Notes: generated from the sequence alone by a model not told the origin. A stretch of DNA of 64,000 bases from an uncultured Roseateles sp. (GCF_945956965.1 NZ_CAMFJS010000002.1:62001-126000); one strand, 5' to 3'. Shown: positions 1 through 9,564, numbered from the stretch's first letter. Made by a program: numbers and translations.

Positions 1-130
1 ACCAGCGCCCGGGCTGGGGGGAGCTGTGCAGGCCCGCATCGTCTGGGTCACAGGGTCGGCGCTTGAAATCGCCCCTCCCCAGCCCCAAGTGACCAGCCAC
101 ACGCCCCGCGCATGAAACCAGGACCCTGCC

Positions 131-544
131 ATGCTGATCACCTGCCCACATTGCCTGACCAAGAACCGCGTTCCGGACGAGCGCGCGACGCAAGACCCGG
201 TTTGCGGCCAATGCGGCCAAGCCCTGCTCAGCGGCGCTGTGCTGGCCTTGAACGAGGCCAACTTCGACCGCGTGGTGGCGGGCAGCGAGTTGCCGGTGTT
301 GGTGGACTTCTGGGCCCCTTGGTGCGGCCCTTGCCGCAGCATGGCGCCACAGTTTGAGCAGGCCGCGCGCCAGCTCAAGGGTCAGGCCTTGTTCGTCAAG
401 GTCAATAGCGACGAGGCGCAGCGGCTTTCGCAGCGCTACGCCATCCGCAGCATTCCAACCCTGATCCAGCTGCGCAGCGGGCAAGAGGTGCAGCGCATCT
501 CAGGCGCCCTGCAGGCCGCGCAAATCATTCAGTGGCTGCGCTGA
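131..544 (+). CDS. trxC: Thioredoxin 2 (TrxC)
   Basis: Cytosolic thiol-disulfide reductase of 137 residues. The N-terminal zinc-binding segment has two Cys pairs (CPHC near residues 5-8 and CGQCG near 26-30), which separates TrxC from TrxA. The thioredoxin fold follows with the redox motif WCGPC near residue 65 and the cis-proline motif SIPTL near 110. Length matches the E. coli protein (139 aa). The ATG at 131 has an AGGA about 8 nt upstream; a longer overlapping frame from 112 does not encode thioredoxin. The family is typically induced by oxidative stress (known of the family); no OxyR site was recognised here. It converges on ybdD/cstA. Confidence 0.96.
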   Translation: MLITCPHCLTKNRVPDERATQDPVCGQCGQALLSGAVLALNEANFDRVVAGSELPVLVDFWAPWCGPCRSMAPQFEQAARQLKGQALFVKVNSDEAQRLSQRYAIRSIPTLIQLRSGQEVQRISGALQAAQIIQWLR

Positions 545-586
545 GCTAACTCGTTAGCGATTAGTGCTGAGGCGAGCGATCGCCTC
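545..586. terminator. Two short hairpins between trxC and ybdD
   Basis: GCTAAC/GTTAGC (545-558) is followed by GAGGCGA/TCGCCTC (569-586) closed by a GCGA tetraloop. They lie between convergent genes and the second overlaps the ybdD stop codon. There is no T-run, so intrinsic termination is only suggested. Confidence 0.4.
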
Positions 587-815
587 AACAGCACATCTTG
601 CCGCGCCCGCCGCCGTAGCGGGCTTGCTGGCGTTCGCGGAAGAACTCCTCGAAGCTCATCACCGGGCCGTCCGGGTGAGTGGCCTGCATATGCTTGAGGT
701 AGCCGCCGTAGTCCGGCAGGCCCACCATCAAGCGCAGGCTTTGCGCCAGGCCGCGGCCGGCCTGGCCGATTTCGGCGCCCAGCTCGGCCCCCAGCTGAAC
801 CAGCTTCTTAGCCAA
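585..815 (-). CDS. YbdD/YjiX family small protein (DUF466), CstA partner
   Basis: Small protein of about 76 residues with the family signature LMVGLPDYGGYLKHM, then THPDGPVMSFEEFFRER and an RYGGG...CC tail, as in E. coli YbdD and YjiX. These are encoded directly after cstA-type transporters and their molecular role is unclear. Here the gene overlaps the 3' end of cstA. I chose the TTG at 815, just before cstA's stop, because it gives the family's usual N-terminus (LAKK...); an ATG at 881 in the same frame would add 22 residues that do not resemble the family. Translational coupling to cstA is likely. Confidence 0.85.
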   Translation of the reverse strand: MAKKLVQLGAELGAEIGQAGRGLAQSLRLMVGLPDYGGYLKHMQATHPDGPVMSFEEFFRERQQARYGGGRGKMCC

Positions 816-2883
816 GGCTGGCAGCCCCGGCCGGCAGGGGCTGGAAGGGTACTTCCTGCGCGGTGGGCTTGTCGGCCGCACGCGCCTTCAGCACGGCCTT
901 GACGGCGTACACCAGCACGCTCAGAACCACGAAGATGAACAGCAGGCACAGGGCCGCGTCCAGGCGGTCGTTGAAGACGATGCGACCCATCGAGTCCAGC
1001 GACTTGGCGGGAGCCAGCAGCTTGCCTTCGGCCAGCGCGCCGGCGTACTTGTCGGCATGGGCCAGGAAGCCCACCTTGGGGTCGGTGGAGAAGATCTTCA
1101 AGTAGCCCGCGGTCAGCGTGCACGCCAGCAACCAAGCGGCCGGCACCACGGTGGTCCAGGCGTAGCGGCCCTTCTTCATCTTGAACAGCACCACGGTGCC
1201 CAGCATCAGCGCCACGGCAGCCAGCATCTGGTTGGCGATGCCAAACAGCGGCCACAAGGTGTTGATGCCGCCCAGCGGATCCACCACGCCTTGGTACAGG
1301 AAGTAGCCCCAAGCGGCCACGCACAGGGCGGTGGCGATCAGGTTGGCGGGCAGGGAGTCTGTCTTCTTCAAGGCCGGCACAAAAGTACCCAGCAGGTCTT
1401 GCAGCATGAAGCGGCCAGCGCGGGTGCCGGCATCGACGGCGGTCAGGATGAACAGCGCTTCAAACAGAATCGCGAAGTGGTACCAGAAGGCCATCATGGC
1501 CTTGCCACCCACCACCTGGTGCAGGATGTGGGCCATGCCCACGGCCAGGGTCGGCGCGCCGCCGGTGCGGGCCAGGATGGTGCTTTCGCCCACGTCTTTG
1601 GCGGTTTGCGTCAGCATCTCGGGCGTGATGACAAAGCCCCAGGTCGACAGGGTCTGCGCCACCGCATTGACATCGCTGCCCACCAGGGCGGCGGGGCTGT
1701 TCATGGCGAAGTAGATGCCCGGCTCGATGCAGGAGGCCGCCACCAGCGCCATCACCGCCACAAAGGATTCGGCCAGCATGCCGCCGTAGCCGATGAAGCG
1801 GGCATGGGTTTCGTTCTCCAGCATCTTGGGCGTGGTGCCCGAAGAGATCAGTGCGTGGAAGCCCGACACCGCGCCGCAGGCGATGGTGATGAACAAGAAG
1901 GGGAACATATTGCCCGACCACACCGGGCCGCCGCCAGCTGCGAACTGGGTCAGGGCAGGCATCTTCAACTCGGGGCCGACTATGACGATGCCGATGGCCA
2001 GGGCGATGATGGTGCCGATCTTGAGGAAGGTGGACAGATAGTCACGCGGTGCCAGCAGCAACCACACCGGAATGGAGGCAGCCACAAAGCCGTAGCCGAT
2101 CAGCATCCAGGTCAGCGCCTTGCCGTCGAAGGTGAACATGGGGCCCAGGGTGGCGCTTTCGCTGACCCACTGGCCGCCGAAGATGGCCAGCATCAAGAGC
2201 GCGAAGCCGATGATGGACACCTCACCCACCCGACCCGGGCGGATGAAGCGGCTGTAAATGCCCATGAACAGGGCCACCGGAATCGTCGCAGCCACCGTGA
2301 AAGTGCCCCAGGGCGAATGCGCCAAGGCCTTGACCACGATCAGCGCCAGCACCGCCAGGATGATGATCATGATCATGAAGCAGCCGAACAGCGCGATCAC
2401 GCCAGGCACAGTGCCCATCTCTTGCTTGATCAGGTCACCCAGCGAGCGACCGTCGCGCCGCGTGCTGATGAACAGCACGATGAAGTCCTGCACCGCGCCG
2501 GCAAACACCACGCCGGCCAGAATCCAAAGCAGGCCGGGCAGATAGCCCATCTGCGCTGCCAGCACCGGGCCGACCAAGGGGCCAGCGCCCGCGATGGCTG
2601 CAAAGTGGTGACCGAAGAGCACGCCCTTGTGGGTCGGCACATAGTCCAGGCCGTCGTTATGGCGCCAGGCCGGCGTCATGCGCTTGGCATCCAGTTCCAG
2701 AACCGTGTTGGCCAGGAACAGGCTGTAGTAGCGGTAGGCGATCAGGTAGACGCACACGGCGGCAATCACCACCCACAAGGCGCTGACCGCCTCGCCTCGG
2801 CCCAGGGCCACGGTGGCGAGGGCAAAAGCCCCCAGAATGGCCAGCGCTGCCCACGGCAGGTGGCGACGAAGAATTTCGGGCAT
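808..2883 (-). CDS. cstA: Carbon starvation protein A (CstA), pyruvate/peptide transporter
   Basis: Polytopic inner-membrane protein of 691 residues, close to E. coli CstA (701). It starts with a hydrophobic helix and contains the conserved KRMTPAWRHNDGLDYVPT and HHFAAIAGAGPLVGPVLAAQ segments typical of the CstA N-terminal domain, followed by many transmembrane helices and a C-terminal CstA domain. The family imports peptides and/or pyruvate during carbon limitation. The start at 2883 has AGGAGAC 8 nt upstream. The adjacent cache-domain two-component system (5386-7478) and chemoreceptor suggest a locus for sensing and taking up small carboxylates (inference). Confidence 0.95.
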   Translation of the reverse strand: MPEILRRHLPWAALAILGAFALATVALGRGEAVSALWVVIAAVCVYLIAYRYYSLFLANTVLELDAKRMTPAWRHNDGLDYVPTHKGVLFGHHFAAIAGAGPLVGPVLAAQMGYLPGLLWILAGVVFAGAVQDFIVLFISTRRDGRSLGDLIKQEMGTVPGVIALFGCFMIMIIILAVLALIVVKALAHSPWGTFTVAATIPVALFMGIYSRFIRPGRVGEVSIIGFALLMLAIFGGQWVSESATLGPMFTFDGKALTWMLIGYGFVAASIPVWLLLAPRDYLSTFLKIGTIIALAIGIVIVGPELKMPALTQFAAGGGPVWSGNMFPFLFITIACGAVSGFHALISSGTTPKMLENETHARFIGYGGMLAESFVAVMALVAASCIEPGIYFAMNSPAALVGSDVNAVAQTLSTWGFVITPEMLTQTAKDVGESTILARTGGAPTLAVGMAHILHQVVGGKAMMAFWYHFAILFEALFILTAVDAGTRAGRFMLQDLLGTFVPALKKTDSLPANLIATALCVAAWGYFLYQGVVDPLGGINTLWPLFGIANQMLAAVALMLGTVVLFKMKKGRYAWTTVVPAAWLLACTLTAGYLKIFSTDPKVGFLAHADKYAGALAEGKLLAPAKSLDSMGRIVFNDRLDAALCLLFIFVVLSVLVYAVKAVLKARAADKPTAQEVPFQPLPAGAASLG

Positions 2884-3089
2884 GGTGTTTGTCTCCTGAA
2901 GGTGCCAGCGGTGAGCCGCGACGCAATGGCGCTCACGATGGCTTAGTGCTTCAGTGTCGAACTCTCATGCCCGGCGCGCATCCGTCAGGCTGCGCGCTGA
3001 CATTGCGCGGGAGTACTTAGGTATTAACCCGAAATTGCGGACATTCGGGCGGCCTGACTGGTGAGCCAGGCCGGCGCTGGGGTCGCCGT

Positions 3090-4640
3090 TCAGCGTTCCA
3101 GCTTGAAGGCTTGCACCACCTGCGCCAGGCGCTGCGCTTGCTCGCGCAGGCTCTCGGCCGCAGCGGCAGATTGCTCCACCAAGGCGGCGTTCTGCTGCGT
3201 CATTTTGTCGAGCTGAGCCACCGAGGCATTGACGAGGTTCAGGCCATCGGATTGCTGCGACGCGCTGGCGGTGATCTCGCCGATCACATCGGTGACCCGG
3301 CGCACCGAGCTGACGATTTCGGTCATGGTCGAGCCGGCGTCGGCCACCAGGCGTGCGCCCGATTCCACTTTGTCCACCGACGCGCCGATCAAGGCCTTGA
3401 TCTCGCGCGCGGCCCCAGCAGAGCGTTGGGCCAAGCTGCGCACCTCGCTGGCCACCACTGCAAAACCACGCCCTTGCTCGCCTGCGCGGGCCGCTTCCAC
3501 GGCGGCGTTAAGAGCCAGGATATTGGTCTGAAAAGCAATGCCATCGATGACGCCGATGATGTCGGCGATCTGTTTGCTGCTGGCGTTGATCTCCTGCATG
3601 GTGGCCACCACCTGCGCCACCACGCTGCCGCCGCGCGAGGCCACCTCGGCGGCCGAGCCGGCCAATTGATTGGCCTGCCGGGCCGAGTCGGCGCTATGCC
3701 GCACGGTACCGGTCAGCTCTTCCATCGAGCTGGCGGTTTCCTGCAAATTGCTGGCGGCCAACTCGGTACGCTGTGAAAGATCTTGATTGCCCGTGGCCAC
3801 CTCGGTAGACGCCACCTGAATGCTCTCGGCCGACTGGCGCACTTCACCCACCAGCACCGACAAGCGCTCCTGCATCGCAGCCAGCGCCGCGATCATGCTG
3901 CCCAGCTCGTCATGACGCGCGGCCGGCAGTGGTGCGCTCAAGTCGCCATCGGCGATCTGGCGCATCGAATGCTCCACCTCACGCAGTGGCCGCAGCAAAG
4001 AGCTCACCGTCAACCAGGCCACCACGCTCAGGCCCAGCAGGCACAAAACGGCACCCGTAACGCCCACACTCAACAGAACACGGGAACGCGCCGTCGCCGC
4101 TTCATACGTGGCAGCCGAAATCTTCTGCGTGATCGGAATCAAGGCCTGCATGGGCTTGACGGCGCCCTTGTGCAGCACAGCCCAATCCTCCTCGAGCACC
4201 GTAGTCATGACGTTCTTGTCTTTGGCGACGTAGGCCTTCTCCAGCTTGTCCAGCGTGCTGTCCACCAGGCCCCAGTTGTCCTGAACTTGCTTGAAAGCTT
4301 CTTGCGCCTCGCCCTCGGTGAACAACACACGCGCCGCAGGCAACGCACCCGCATATTGCTCTGCGATGGTCTTGCGGGCCTCACGCAAATGGTTCAGCGA
4401 ACCCGGAATAGGCAATTGATCGAGCAACACGCCGGCGGCGCGAAAGCGCACCTCGAGCAGACCGTTCTCGATGCGCTGCAGGCGCACCAGAGAGTCCATA
4501 TCGCGCTCGTAGAGCTCGGCCAGCGCCTCTTGGTTGACATGGTTGGATCCAACCGCCAGGGCGGCCAAGGCACTAATTCCAATCAGCGCCAGACTGACCA
4601 GGGCGATCAGTCGGCCCTTGAAGGAAAGGTTCAAATTCAT
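3090..4640 (-). CDS. Methyl-accepting chemotaxis protein
   Basis: Chemoreceptor of 516 residues. An N-terminal membrane helix is followed by a periplasmic four-helix-bundle ligand domain (4HB_MCP type) to about residue 185, a second membrane helix, HAMP (about 210-265) and the long signalling coiled coil. The conserved hairpin tip [19 protein letters not shown] is intact, so it should couple to CheA/CheW. The C terminus ends in AFKLER without a CheR-binding NWETF-type pentapeptide. The ATG at 4640 has CGGAG about 8 nt upstream; a TTG two codons earlier is less likely. The ligand cannot be read from the sequence. Confidence 0.95.
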   Translation of the reverse strand: MNLNLSFKGRLIALVSLALIGISALAALAVGSNHVNQEALAELYERDMDSLVRLQRIENGLLEVRFRAAGVLLDQLPIPGSLNHLREARKTIAEQYAGALPAARVLFTEGEAQEAFKQVQDNWGLVDSTLDKLEKAYVAKDKNVMTTVLEEDWAVLHKGAVKPMQALIPITQKISAATYEAATARSRVLLSVGVTGAVLCLLGLSVVAWLTVSSLLRPLREVEHSMRQIADGDLSAPLPAARHDELGSMIAALAAMQERLSVLVGEVRQSAESIQVASTEVATGNQDLSQRTELAASNLQETASSMEELTGTVRHSADSARQANQLAGSAAEVASRGGSVVAQVVATMQEINASSKQIADIIGVIDGIAFQTNILALNAAVEAARAGEQGRGFAVVASEVRSLAQRSAGAAREIKALIGASVDKVESGARLVADAGSTMTEIVSSVRRVTDVIGEITASASQQSDGLNLVNASVAQLDKMTQQNAALVEQSAAAAESLREQAQRLAQVVQAFKLER

Positions 4641-4684
4641 CGCCAAACTCCGGGTACCGCTCGATTCAAAGGATGCCGTTCAAC

Positions 4685-5137
4685 TCACTGTGTCGGCAGA
4701 CCCTTGGCCGACCACTCCGGGAAGCCACCGCGGAACCAATTGATCTTGGTGTAGCCGGCCTTTTGCGCAACCACAGAGGCCTTGTAACTCTTCCAGCACT
4801 CGCCAGCATTGCAGAAGAAGACCAGCGGCGCGGCCTTGTCGCTGGGCAGCTTGCTGAGGTCGAACTGGTCCAGGCTGGCGTCGAACTTGACATCCTTGCT
4901 GCTCTTCTCACGGTAGGGCACGCTCTTGGCACCCTTGATGGTCTTCTCGGCGTATTCGGCGGCCACGCGGGTGTCAATCACCGGCACACCGGCATCGAGC
5001 ATCTTCTTCACCTCATCGGCGCTCACGACCTTGACGCCGGCCAGAGTGGTGGGCGTTTCGGTGGCCAAGGCCGGCAAAGAGGCACCGAGGGCCAGGGCGG
5101 CAGCAGCGGCCCACTTCATCCATGTGCTTTTCAACAT
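4685..5137 (-). CDS. Exported rhodanese-like sulfurtransferase
   Basis: Protein of about 150 residues: an N-terminal signal peptide (WMKWAAAAALALGASLPALA) followed by one rhodanese domain. The active-site loop is CNAGECWKSYKA, with Cys first in the loop as the presumed persulfide carrier; the CxxxxCWKSY form occurs in a periplasmic rhodanese subgroup. The longer frame starting at 5260 is rejected because AAAGGA lies 6 nt upstream of the ATG at 5137 and a signal peptide begins there. It sits 44 nt upstream of the chemoreceptor on the same strand. The physiological sulfur donor and acceptor are unknown. Confidence 0.9.
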   Translation of the reverse strand: MLKSTWMKWAAAAALALGASLPALATETPTTLAGVKVVSADEVKKMLDAGVPVIDTRVAAEYAEKTIKGAKSVPYREKSSKDVKFDASLDQFDLSKLPSDKAAPLVFFCNAGECWKSYKASVVAQKAGYTKINWFRGGFPEWSAKGLPTQ

Positions 5138-5385
5138 TTGATCAGTCCTTTCAAGGTTGGGTGTGACATTGCGTGGCGCAGCCAAAAGCCAAGCTCGACG
5201 CACAAGCACCTTCGTATATCGACGAGAGCGATAACTAACTTTATAGACGAAATATTTCAAGCCTTATGTTTGCTGGCGCTAACGGTCTGCATACACGGCA
5301 ATATGTCTCGGCAGCGCCGATTGCTTGTCCTGCGAAGGCCCTTCTGCAGCGGCACAAATATCAGGCCAAACCCTGCTTCACCTAA

Positions 5386-6054
5386 CTAGGCGGTACGCGC
5401 GTGTTCCACCGCGTACTTGATCAACTCCGCCTGCCCCTCCAGGCCCAGCTTGCGTTTGATGCTCTGACGGTGCGTTTCGACGGTGCGCACACTCAGATCC
5501 AGCGCGCGGGCGATTTGCTTGCTGGATTCGCCGCGCGCCAGGGCGGAGAGGATTTCGCTTTCGCGTGGCGACAGCATGGGCCGTGGCTGCTGGTTGCGGA
5601 ACAGGCGCTTGGACAAGGCCTCGCTCAAGAAGGTACCGCCCGCCGCCACCGCGTCGATGGCCGCCACGATCTCGCTGGCCGGCGCGTCTTTCAAGACATA
5701 GGCGCGTGCGCCGGCGGCCAGGGCGCGCTGCACGTACTCGGGGTTGTCGTACATGCTGAACATCAGCACCCGCAGGGCCGGCTGCTGGGCCAGCATGGCT
5801 TCGGTCAGGGCGATGCCATTGCTGATTTTCTCGTCTTGCGCCTCGGCCTTCAGGCCCACGTCCATCAAGACCACAGTGGGCGAGCAAGCCGCCAGTTGGG
5901 CCAGCGCCTCGCCGGCGTCGCCCGCCTCGCCCACCACGCTGAGGTGCGCCACGCCATTGAGCAAGGAGCGCAGGCCCTCGCGCACCATCGGGTGATCGTC
6001 CACCAAGAGGATGCGGATGGTGGCGGGCTGGGTATTGCTGTCTGTTGTTGTCAT
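5386..6054 (-). CDS. NarL/FixJ-type response regulator
   Basis: Two-domain transcription regulator of about 222 residues. The receiver has the acidic pair in LLVDDHPMVREG, the phospho-acceptor Asp in VVLMDVGLKA and the Lys in YVLKDA. The C-terminal LuxR helix-turn-helix has LSPRESEILSALARG and the recognition region SVRTVETHRQSIKRKLG. It is directly downstream of its histidine kinase; a GTG at 6069 overlaps the kinase stop (GTGA), while the ATG at 6054 has GAGAG 8 nt upstream and is preferred. An insertion (KAEAQDEKIS) follows the phosphorylation site. Targets are not visible; cstA is a reasonable guess. Confidence 0.93.
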   Translation of the reverse strand: MTTTDSNTQPATIRILLVDDHPMVREGLRSLLNGVAHLSVVGEAGDAGEALAQLAACSPTVVLMDVGLKAEAQDEKISNGIALTEAMLAQQPALRVLMFSMYDNPEYVQRALAAGARAYVLKDAPASEIVAAIDAVAAGGTFLSEALSKRLFRNQQPRPMLSPRESEILSALARGESSKQIARALDLSVRTVETHRQSIKRKLGLEGQAELIKYAVEHARTA

Positions 6055-6065
6055 CTGCGTGTCTC

Positions 6066-7478
6066 TCACACCTTGCGCAAGCCAGCCAGGGTGATGGCCG
6101 AGAGTTGCGCTTCGATTTGGGTGCCGTGGCCGGGCGCGGCGCTGATCAGCAGGCTGCCGCCCACCGAGTCCAAGCGCTCCCGCATATTGCGCAGGCCAAT
6201 GCCGCGCGCCGGATGCTGGTGCATGGCCTGGCTGTCGAAGCCCTGGCCATCGTCGGTGATGCTCATGCGCAGGCCGCCGTCGGGCTCAAAGCTCAGGGCC
6301 AGCTCAACTTGGGCCGCCTGGGCATGCTTGGCCATATTCGTCAGGCTTTCTTGCGCCACGCGGAAGAGCACGGTCTTGATCACCTCGGGCAGTTCCACCG
6401 GCTCGCCTTCGATGCGCAAGCCCACCCGCGCCGGGCCAGCCTCATCAAACTCTTCGGCCAGGCGTTGCAGGGCGGCCGGCAGGCCCAGGGTATCCAGCAG
6501 GGCTGGGCGCAGACGGTGCGAGATGTGGCGCACCTCGTTCAGCGCGGCATTGAGGCGTTGCAAGGCTTTGTCCAAGAGACCGGCCGGCTCGGCGGCCGCT
6601 TGCGCGTTCTTCTGCGCGGCCTCCACCATCAGCTTGGTTGACACCAGGGTTTGGCTGACACCGTCGTGCAGCTCACGCGCCAGGTGCGCACGCTCATCCT
6701 CTTGCGACTGCACCACCTGCCGGGCCAGCAGTCGCAGCTTGGTTTCGGCCAGACGGTGCTCGCTGAAATTGAGCACCATGCCGGTGGCGCTGATCAGGCC
6801 CACGCCGAACACCGCGATGCCGGCAATCCACAGCAAGGTGGTGGCGATATTGGCGCTGGCTTCACGCTCCAGCTGGCTCATGGTGGCCTCGATGCCGTCC
6901 AGGTAAAGCCCCGTGCCCAACATCCACTGCCAGCGCTGAAGGGCCACCACATAGCCCAGCTTGGGCGCCGCCTGGCCGCTGGAGGGTTTGCGCCAGAGAT
7001 AGTCCACATAGCCGCCGCCGGCACGCGCTTGCTGAATCAGCTCCTGGATGGTGAGTCGGCCGCGAGCATCGCGCAGCTCCCACAGATTCTTGCCCAGCAG
7101 CTCGGGCTGGCGTGAGTGCATCAAGACCTGACCCTGCAAGTCGTAGACGAAGAAATAGCCGTCCTCGCCATAGTCCAGCGAGGCCAGCAGCTTGAGCGCC
7201 TCGCGGCGGTTGGCCGCCTCATCACCGCCGCGCTCGTACAGGGGCTGCACGGTGCTGACGGCCAGGGCCACATAGTTGCGCAACTCGGCCCGGCGCGCTT
7301 CCATATAGGCGCGCTCCACCAAGGCATGCTCACGCCGCGCCAGGTCACCTTCTTGCTGGCGCACCGCCACGGCCAGCAAGGCCAGCGAGGCCACCAGAGG
7401 TAGCACGGCAAGCAGAATGATTTTGGTTCGCAGTCGCATGGGCGTATTGTCGACGGCGGCATGGCTATTCTTTGCCAT
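6066..7478 (-). CDS. Cache-domain sensor histidine kinase (HisKA_3)
   Basis: Membrane sensor of about 470 residues. An N-terminal TM helix, a periplasmic single-cache domain (YGEDGYFFVYD and GYVVALQRWQWMLGTG are typical sCache_2 segments), a second TM helix, then a HisKA_3 dimerisation domain with the phosphorylatable His in ARELHDGVSQ and a HATPase domain with NMAKHA (N box) and DDGQGF (G1). sCache_2 domains commonly bind small carboxylates (known of the family); the exact ligand is unknown. The ATG at 7439 (MRLRTK) is an alternative start. It overlaps the response regulator and diverges from the HiPIP gene. Confidence 0.93.
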   Translation of the reverse strand: MAKNSHAAVDNTPMRLRTKIILLAVLPLVASLALLAVAVRQQEGDLARREHALVERAYMEARRAELRNYVALAVSTVQPLYERGGDEAANRREALKLLASLDYGEDGYFFVYDLQGQVLMHSRQPELLGKNLWELRDARGRLTIQELIQQARAGGGYVDYLWRKPSSGQAAPKLGYVVALQRWQWMLGTGLYLDGIEATMSQLEREASANIATTLLWIAGIAVFGVGLISATGMVLNFSEHRLAETKLRLLARQVVQSQEDERAHLARELHDGVSQTLVSTKLMVEAAQKNAQAAAEPAGLLDKALQRLNAALNEVRHISHRLRPALLDTLGLPAALQRLAEEFDEAGPARVGLRIEGEPVELPEVIKTVLFRVAQESLTNMAKHAQAAQVELALSFEPDGGLRMSITDDGQGFDSQAMHQHPARGIGLRNMRERLDSVGGSLLISAAPGHGTQIEAQLSAITLAGLRKV

Positions 7479-7599
7479 CAACCGCGCCAGTCTGTACTAC
7501 AGTGAAGCGTCACGCCATGAGCCCGCCGGCCCTCAGAAGCGTTGTTTGACCCGTCTACGTCTGTTCCCCATGGGCCGGCTCAAATTTTTGGAGTTCTCC

Positions 7600-7908
7600 A
7601 TGAGTCAACAAGCACGTCGCGTTTTCCTGATGACCCTGGCCGCGGCTGGCGCCTCTGCCCTCGCCACCAGCGCCCGCGCCCAAGCCAAGGTTGAGGACAA
7701 AGACCCCCAAGCCATCGCCCTGGGCTATGTGTCCGACACCGCCAAGGCCGACACCAAAAAGTACCCCAAGCACGCGGCCACGCAAAGCTGTGCCAACTGC
7801 GCGCTTTACCAAGGCAAGGCCGGTGATGCCGGCGGCGCCTGCCCGCTGTTCCCTGCCAAGCAAGTGGCGGCCAAGGGCTGGTGCAGCGCCTGGGCCAAGA
7901 AGGCCTGA
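7600..7908 (+). CDS. High-potential iron-sulfur protein (HiPIP)
   Basis: Periplasmic [4Fe-4S] electron carrier of 102 residues. The N terminus QQARRVFLMTLAAAGASALA resembles a twin-arginine signal and ends at an ARAQA cleavage region, as expected for a cofactor loaded before export. Four cysteines in CANC...CPLF...GWCSAW match the HiPIP cluster ligands. A longer frame from 7417 is not used because the protein and signal peptide begin at 7600. HiPIPs carry electrons between the bc1 complex and reaction centres or oxidases in many Burkholderiales; no photosynthesis genes appear in this window, so a respiratory role is more likely (inference). Confidence 0.93.
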   Translation: MSQQARRVFLMTLAAAGASALATSARAQAKVEDKDPQAIALGYVSDTAKADTKKYPKHAATQSCANCALYQGKAGDAGGACPLFPAKQVAAKGWCSAWAKKA

Positions 7909-7997
7909 TCGCCGCTGAAGCGAGGCGCGCACTGACTTGATACCGCGCGCGCTGATGCTCACTAGTACTTAAGCCTCCAAACGCCGAGCACATCGCC

Positions 7998-8381
7998 ATG
8001 AATCCCTTCAAGCGATTGCCCGGCTATGGCCCCAAGACGGCGGCCGGCCTGGAGCGCCAGATCTGGCGCCGCCTGCCGGCCGTGTTCTTTTGGGGCACGC
8101 TGCTGCCCCTGCTGTTTGTGGGCCTGCGCCGCTGGCTGGCCGAACCGGCCCAGGCGGATGCCCACCACCTCTTGATGGGCGAATACATCGCCTATGGCCT
8201 GGTGGCCATGCACTGGACCTTGTTGCTGACTCTGGCCGTGGGCTGCCTGATCGTGATGGTCATGAAAGGCCCTGGCTTTGTGGCCGACGCCTATCCGCCC
8301 GCCGACCGCGACACGCCTTTTCTCGACCTGACCCCGCTGCCCGAAGAGGACGCGGATCCACAGGATTCGCGCAAAGATTGA
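7998..8381 (+). CDS. Small two-helix membrane protein, unknown function
   Basis: Protein of 127 residues with two hydrophobic segments (about residues 30-45 and 70-92). A basic N terminus (LPGYGPKTAAGLERQIWRR) precedes the first helix and an acidic, proline-rich tail (TPLPEEDADP) follows the second. I do not recognise a named family. It lies 89 nt downstream of the HiPIP gene on the same strand, so it may be co-expressed and could be a membrane partner in electron transfer, but there are no heme-binding His pairs in a clear arrangement to support that. Confidence 0.65.
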   Translation: MNPFKRLPGYGPKTAAGLERQIWRRLPAVFFWGTLLPLLFVGLRRWLAEPAQADAHHLLMGEYIAYGLVAMHWTLLLTLAVGCLIVMVMKGPGFVADAYPPADRDTPFLDLTPLPEEDADPQDSRKD

Positions 8382-8406
8382 ACAGCTCAGCCACCAGCGG
8401 CGGCAG

Positions 8407-9564
8407 CTACTTGTCCGAACTCAGGCCGATGTAGTGGGAGCCCTGATGGTCCTTGCTTCGGTAGGCCACCTGAAAGCCGCCTAAATCCACGCGCCCCAGC
8501 GTCTCCAAGCCCTGCGCCACAGACTCGCGGCTCAAGGGCTTCTGGGCATTGCGCAGCCCTTCCACCAACACACGGGCAGCGATATAGCCTTCCAGGCTGA
8601 TCGAGTCGAATTGCTTATGCCCGGCCTCCCGCATGGCTTTTTGATAAGCGGCCACCACGGCAACGCTCGCGTCATCCGGGTCGGGCACCACCTGGGCGAT
8701 GGTCACCTTGCGCATATCCTGATTCAGCGCCTGGCGCAGCGGCTCCAGGCCCGCGAATGACAAGCTGTAAAAGCGCCCCGCATACCCTTGCTGGCGCGCG
8801 GCCCGAATGAAGGCGGCGCAAGTCGCATAAGTGCTGACCATGAAGATGGCTTCTGGCTGCGGCCTGAGCAGCAGCGCAGCCAGTGCGGCCTGGACCTCGA
8901 CACTATTGCGCTGCACCGAGGCCACCGGGCCTATCACCAGCCCTTGCACTTCGGCCGCACTGCGCATTGCCTCCAAGCCTGCGCGACCGAACAAATCGGC
9001 TTGGTAAAGCACGCCCACATGCTTGACACCGCTGCTTACCATCGCAGCCACCAAGGCCTCAGCTTCGGCGCGGTAGCCGGCGCGCACATTGAAAACCATG
9101 GGATTGGGCTCGCGCAAGACCTCCGCGCCGGTGAATGCCCCCACAAAAGGGATCTGCCAGCGCCTCACATAAGGCAAGGCGGCCTTGCTGGTGGGCGTGC
9201 CCACATAGCCGAACAGGGCCAGCACCTTGGGGTCGTCCACCAGCAAGCGGGTGTTCCTGTCGGTACGAACGGGCTCGTAAGCATCATCCAGCGCCCGCAT
9301 CACCAGCTTGGCGCCACCCAGCCCGCCTTGGCCATTGATCTGCTTGAACAGGGCTTGAGCCCCCGCATGCAAGCCTTGACCCAACATGGCCGCCGGGCCG
9401 CTGAAGGCGGCGGAGCTGCCGACCACAATCTCCCCGGCAGCTGCTTTGCCCTGCGCCGCCCGGGCGGATCCCGCCAAGGCCCCCAGCAGCATGCCCAGCA
9501 AGCGCCGCCGCCCAAGGCGGAGAGCAAAACAAGCGTGCATGCTGGGCAGATGAGGCATCACCAT
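8407..9564 (-). CDS. ABC-type branched-chain amino acid substrate-binding protein
   Basis: Periplasmic binding protein of about 385 residues (Peripla_BP_6/LivJ type). The leader LGRRRLLGMLLGALAGSARA looks like a secretion signal and is Tat-like in its RRRLL. The mature part begins with EIVVGSSAAFSGPAAMLGQG, the family's usual first strand and helix, and continues with INGQGGLGGAKL. The start overlaps the stop of the upstream M13 peptidase by 7 nt; an ATG at 9540 (MHACF) is an alternative. No permease or ATPase genes are adjacent, so it may be an orphan component of a remote transporter or a sensor subunit. Substrate unknown. Confidence 0.88.
   Translation of the reverse strand: MVMPHLPSMHACFALRLGRRRLLGMLLGALAGSARAAQGKAAAGEIVVGSSAAFSGPAAMLGQGLHAGAQALFKQINGQGGLGGAKLVMRALDDAYEPVRTDRNTRLLVDDPKVLALFGYVGTPTSKAALPYVRRWQIPFVGAFTGAEVLREPNPMVFNVRAGYRAEAEALVAAMVSSGVKHVGVLYQADLFGRAGLEAMRSAAEVQGLVIGPVASVQRNSVEVQAALAALLLRPQPEAIFMVSTYATCAAFIRAARQQGYAGRFYSLSFAGLEPLRQALNQDMRKVTIAQVVPDPDDASVAVVAAYQKAMREAGHKQFDSISLEGYIAARVLVEGLRNAQKPLSRESVAQGLETLGRVDLGGFQVAYRSKDHQGSHYIGLSSDK

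Noticed and set aside
1057-2946. 629-codon plus-strand frame opposite cstA
   Set aside because: Antisense to a well-conserved transporter; product rich in His/Gln/Arg with no motif.
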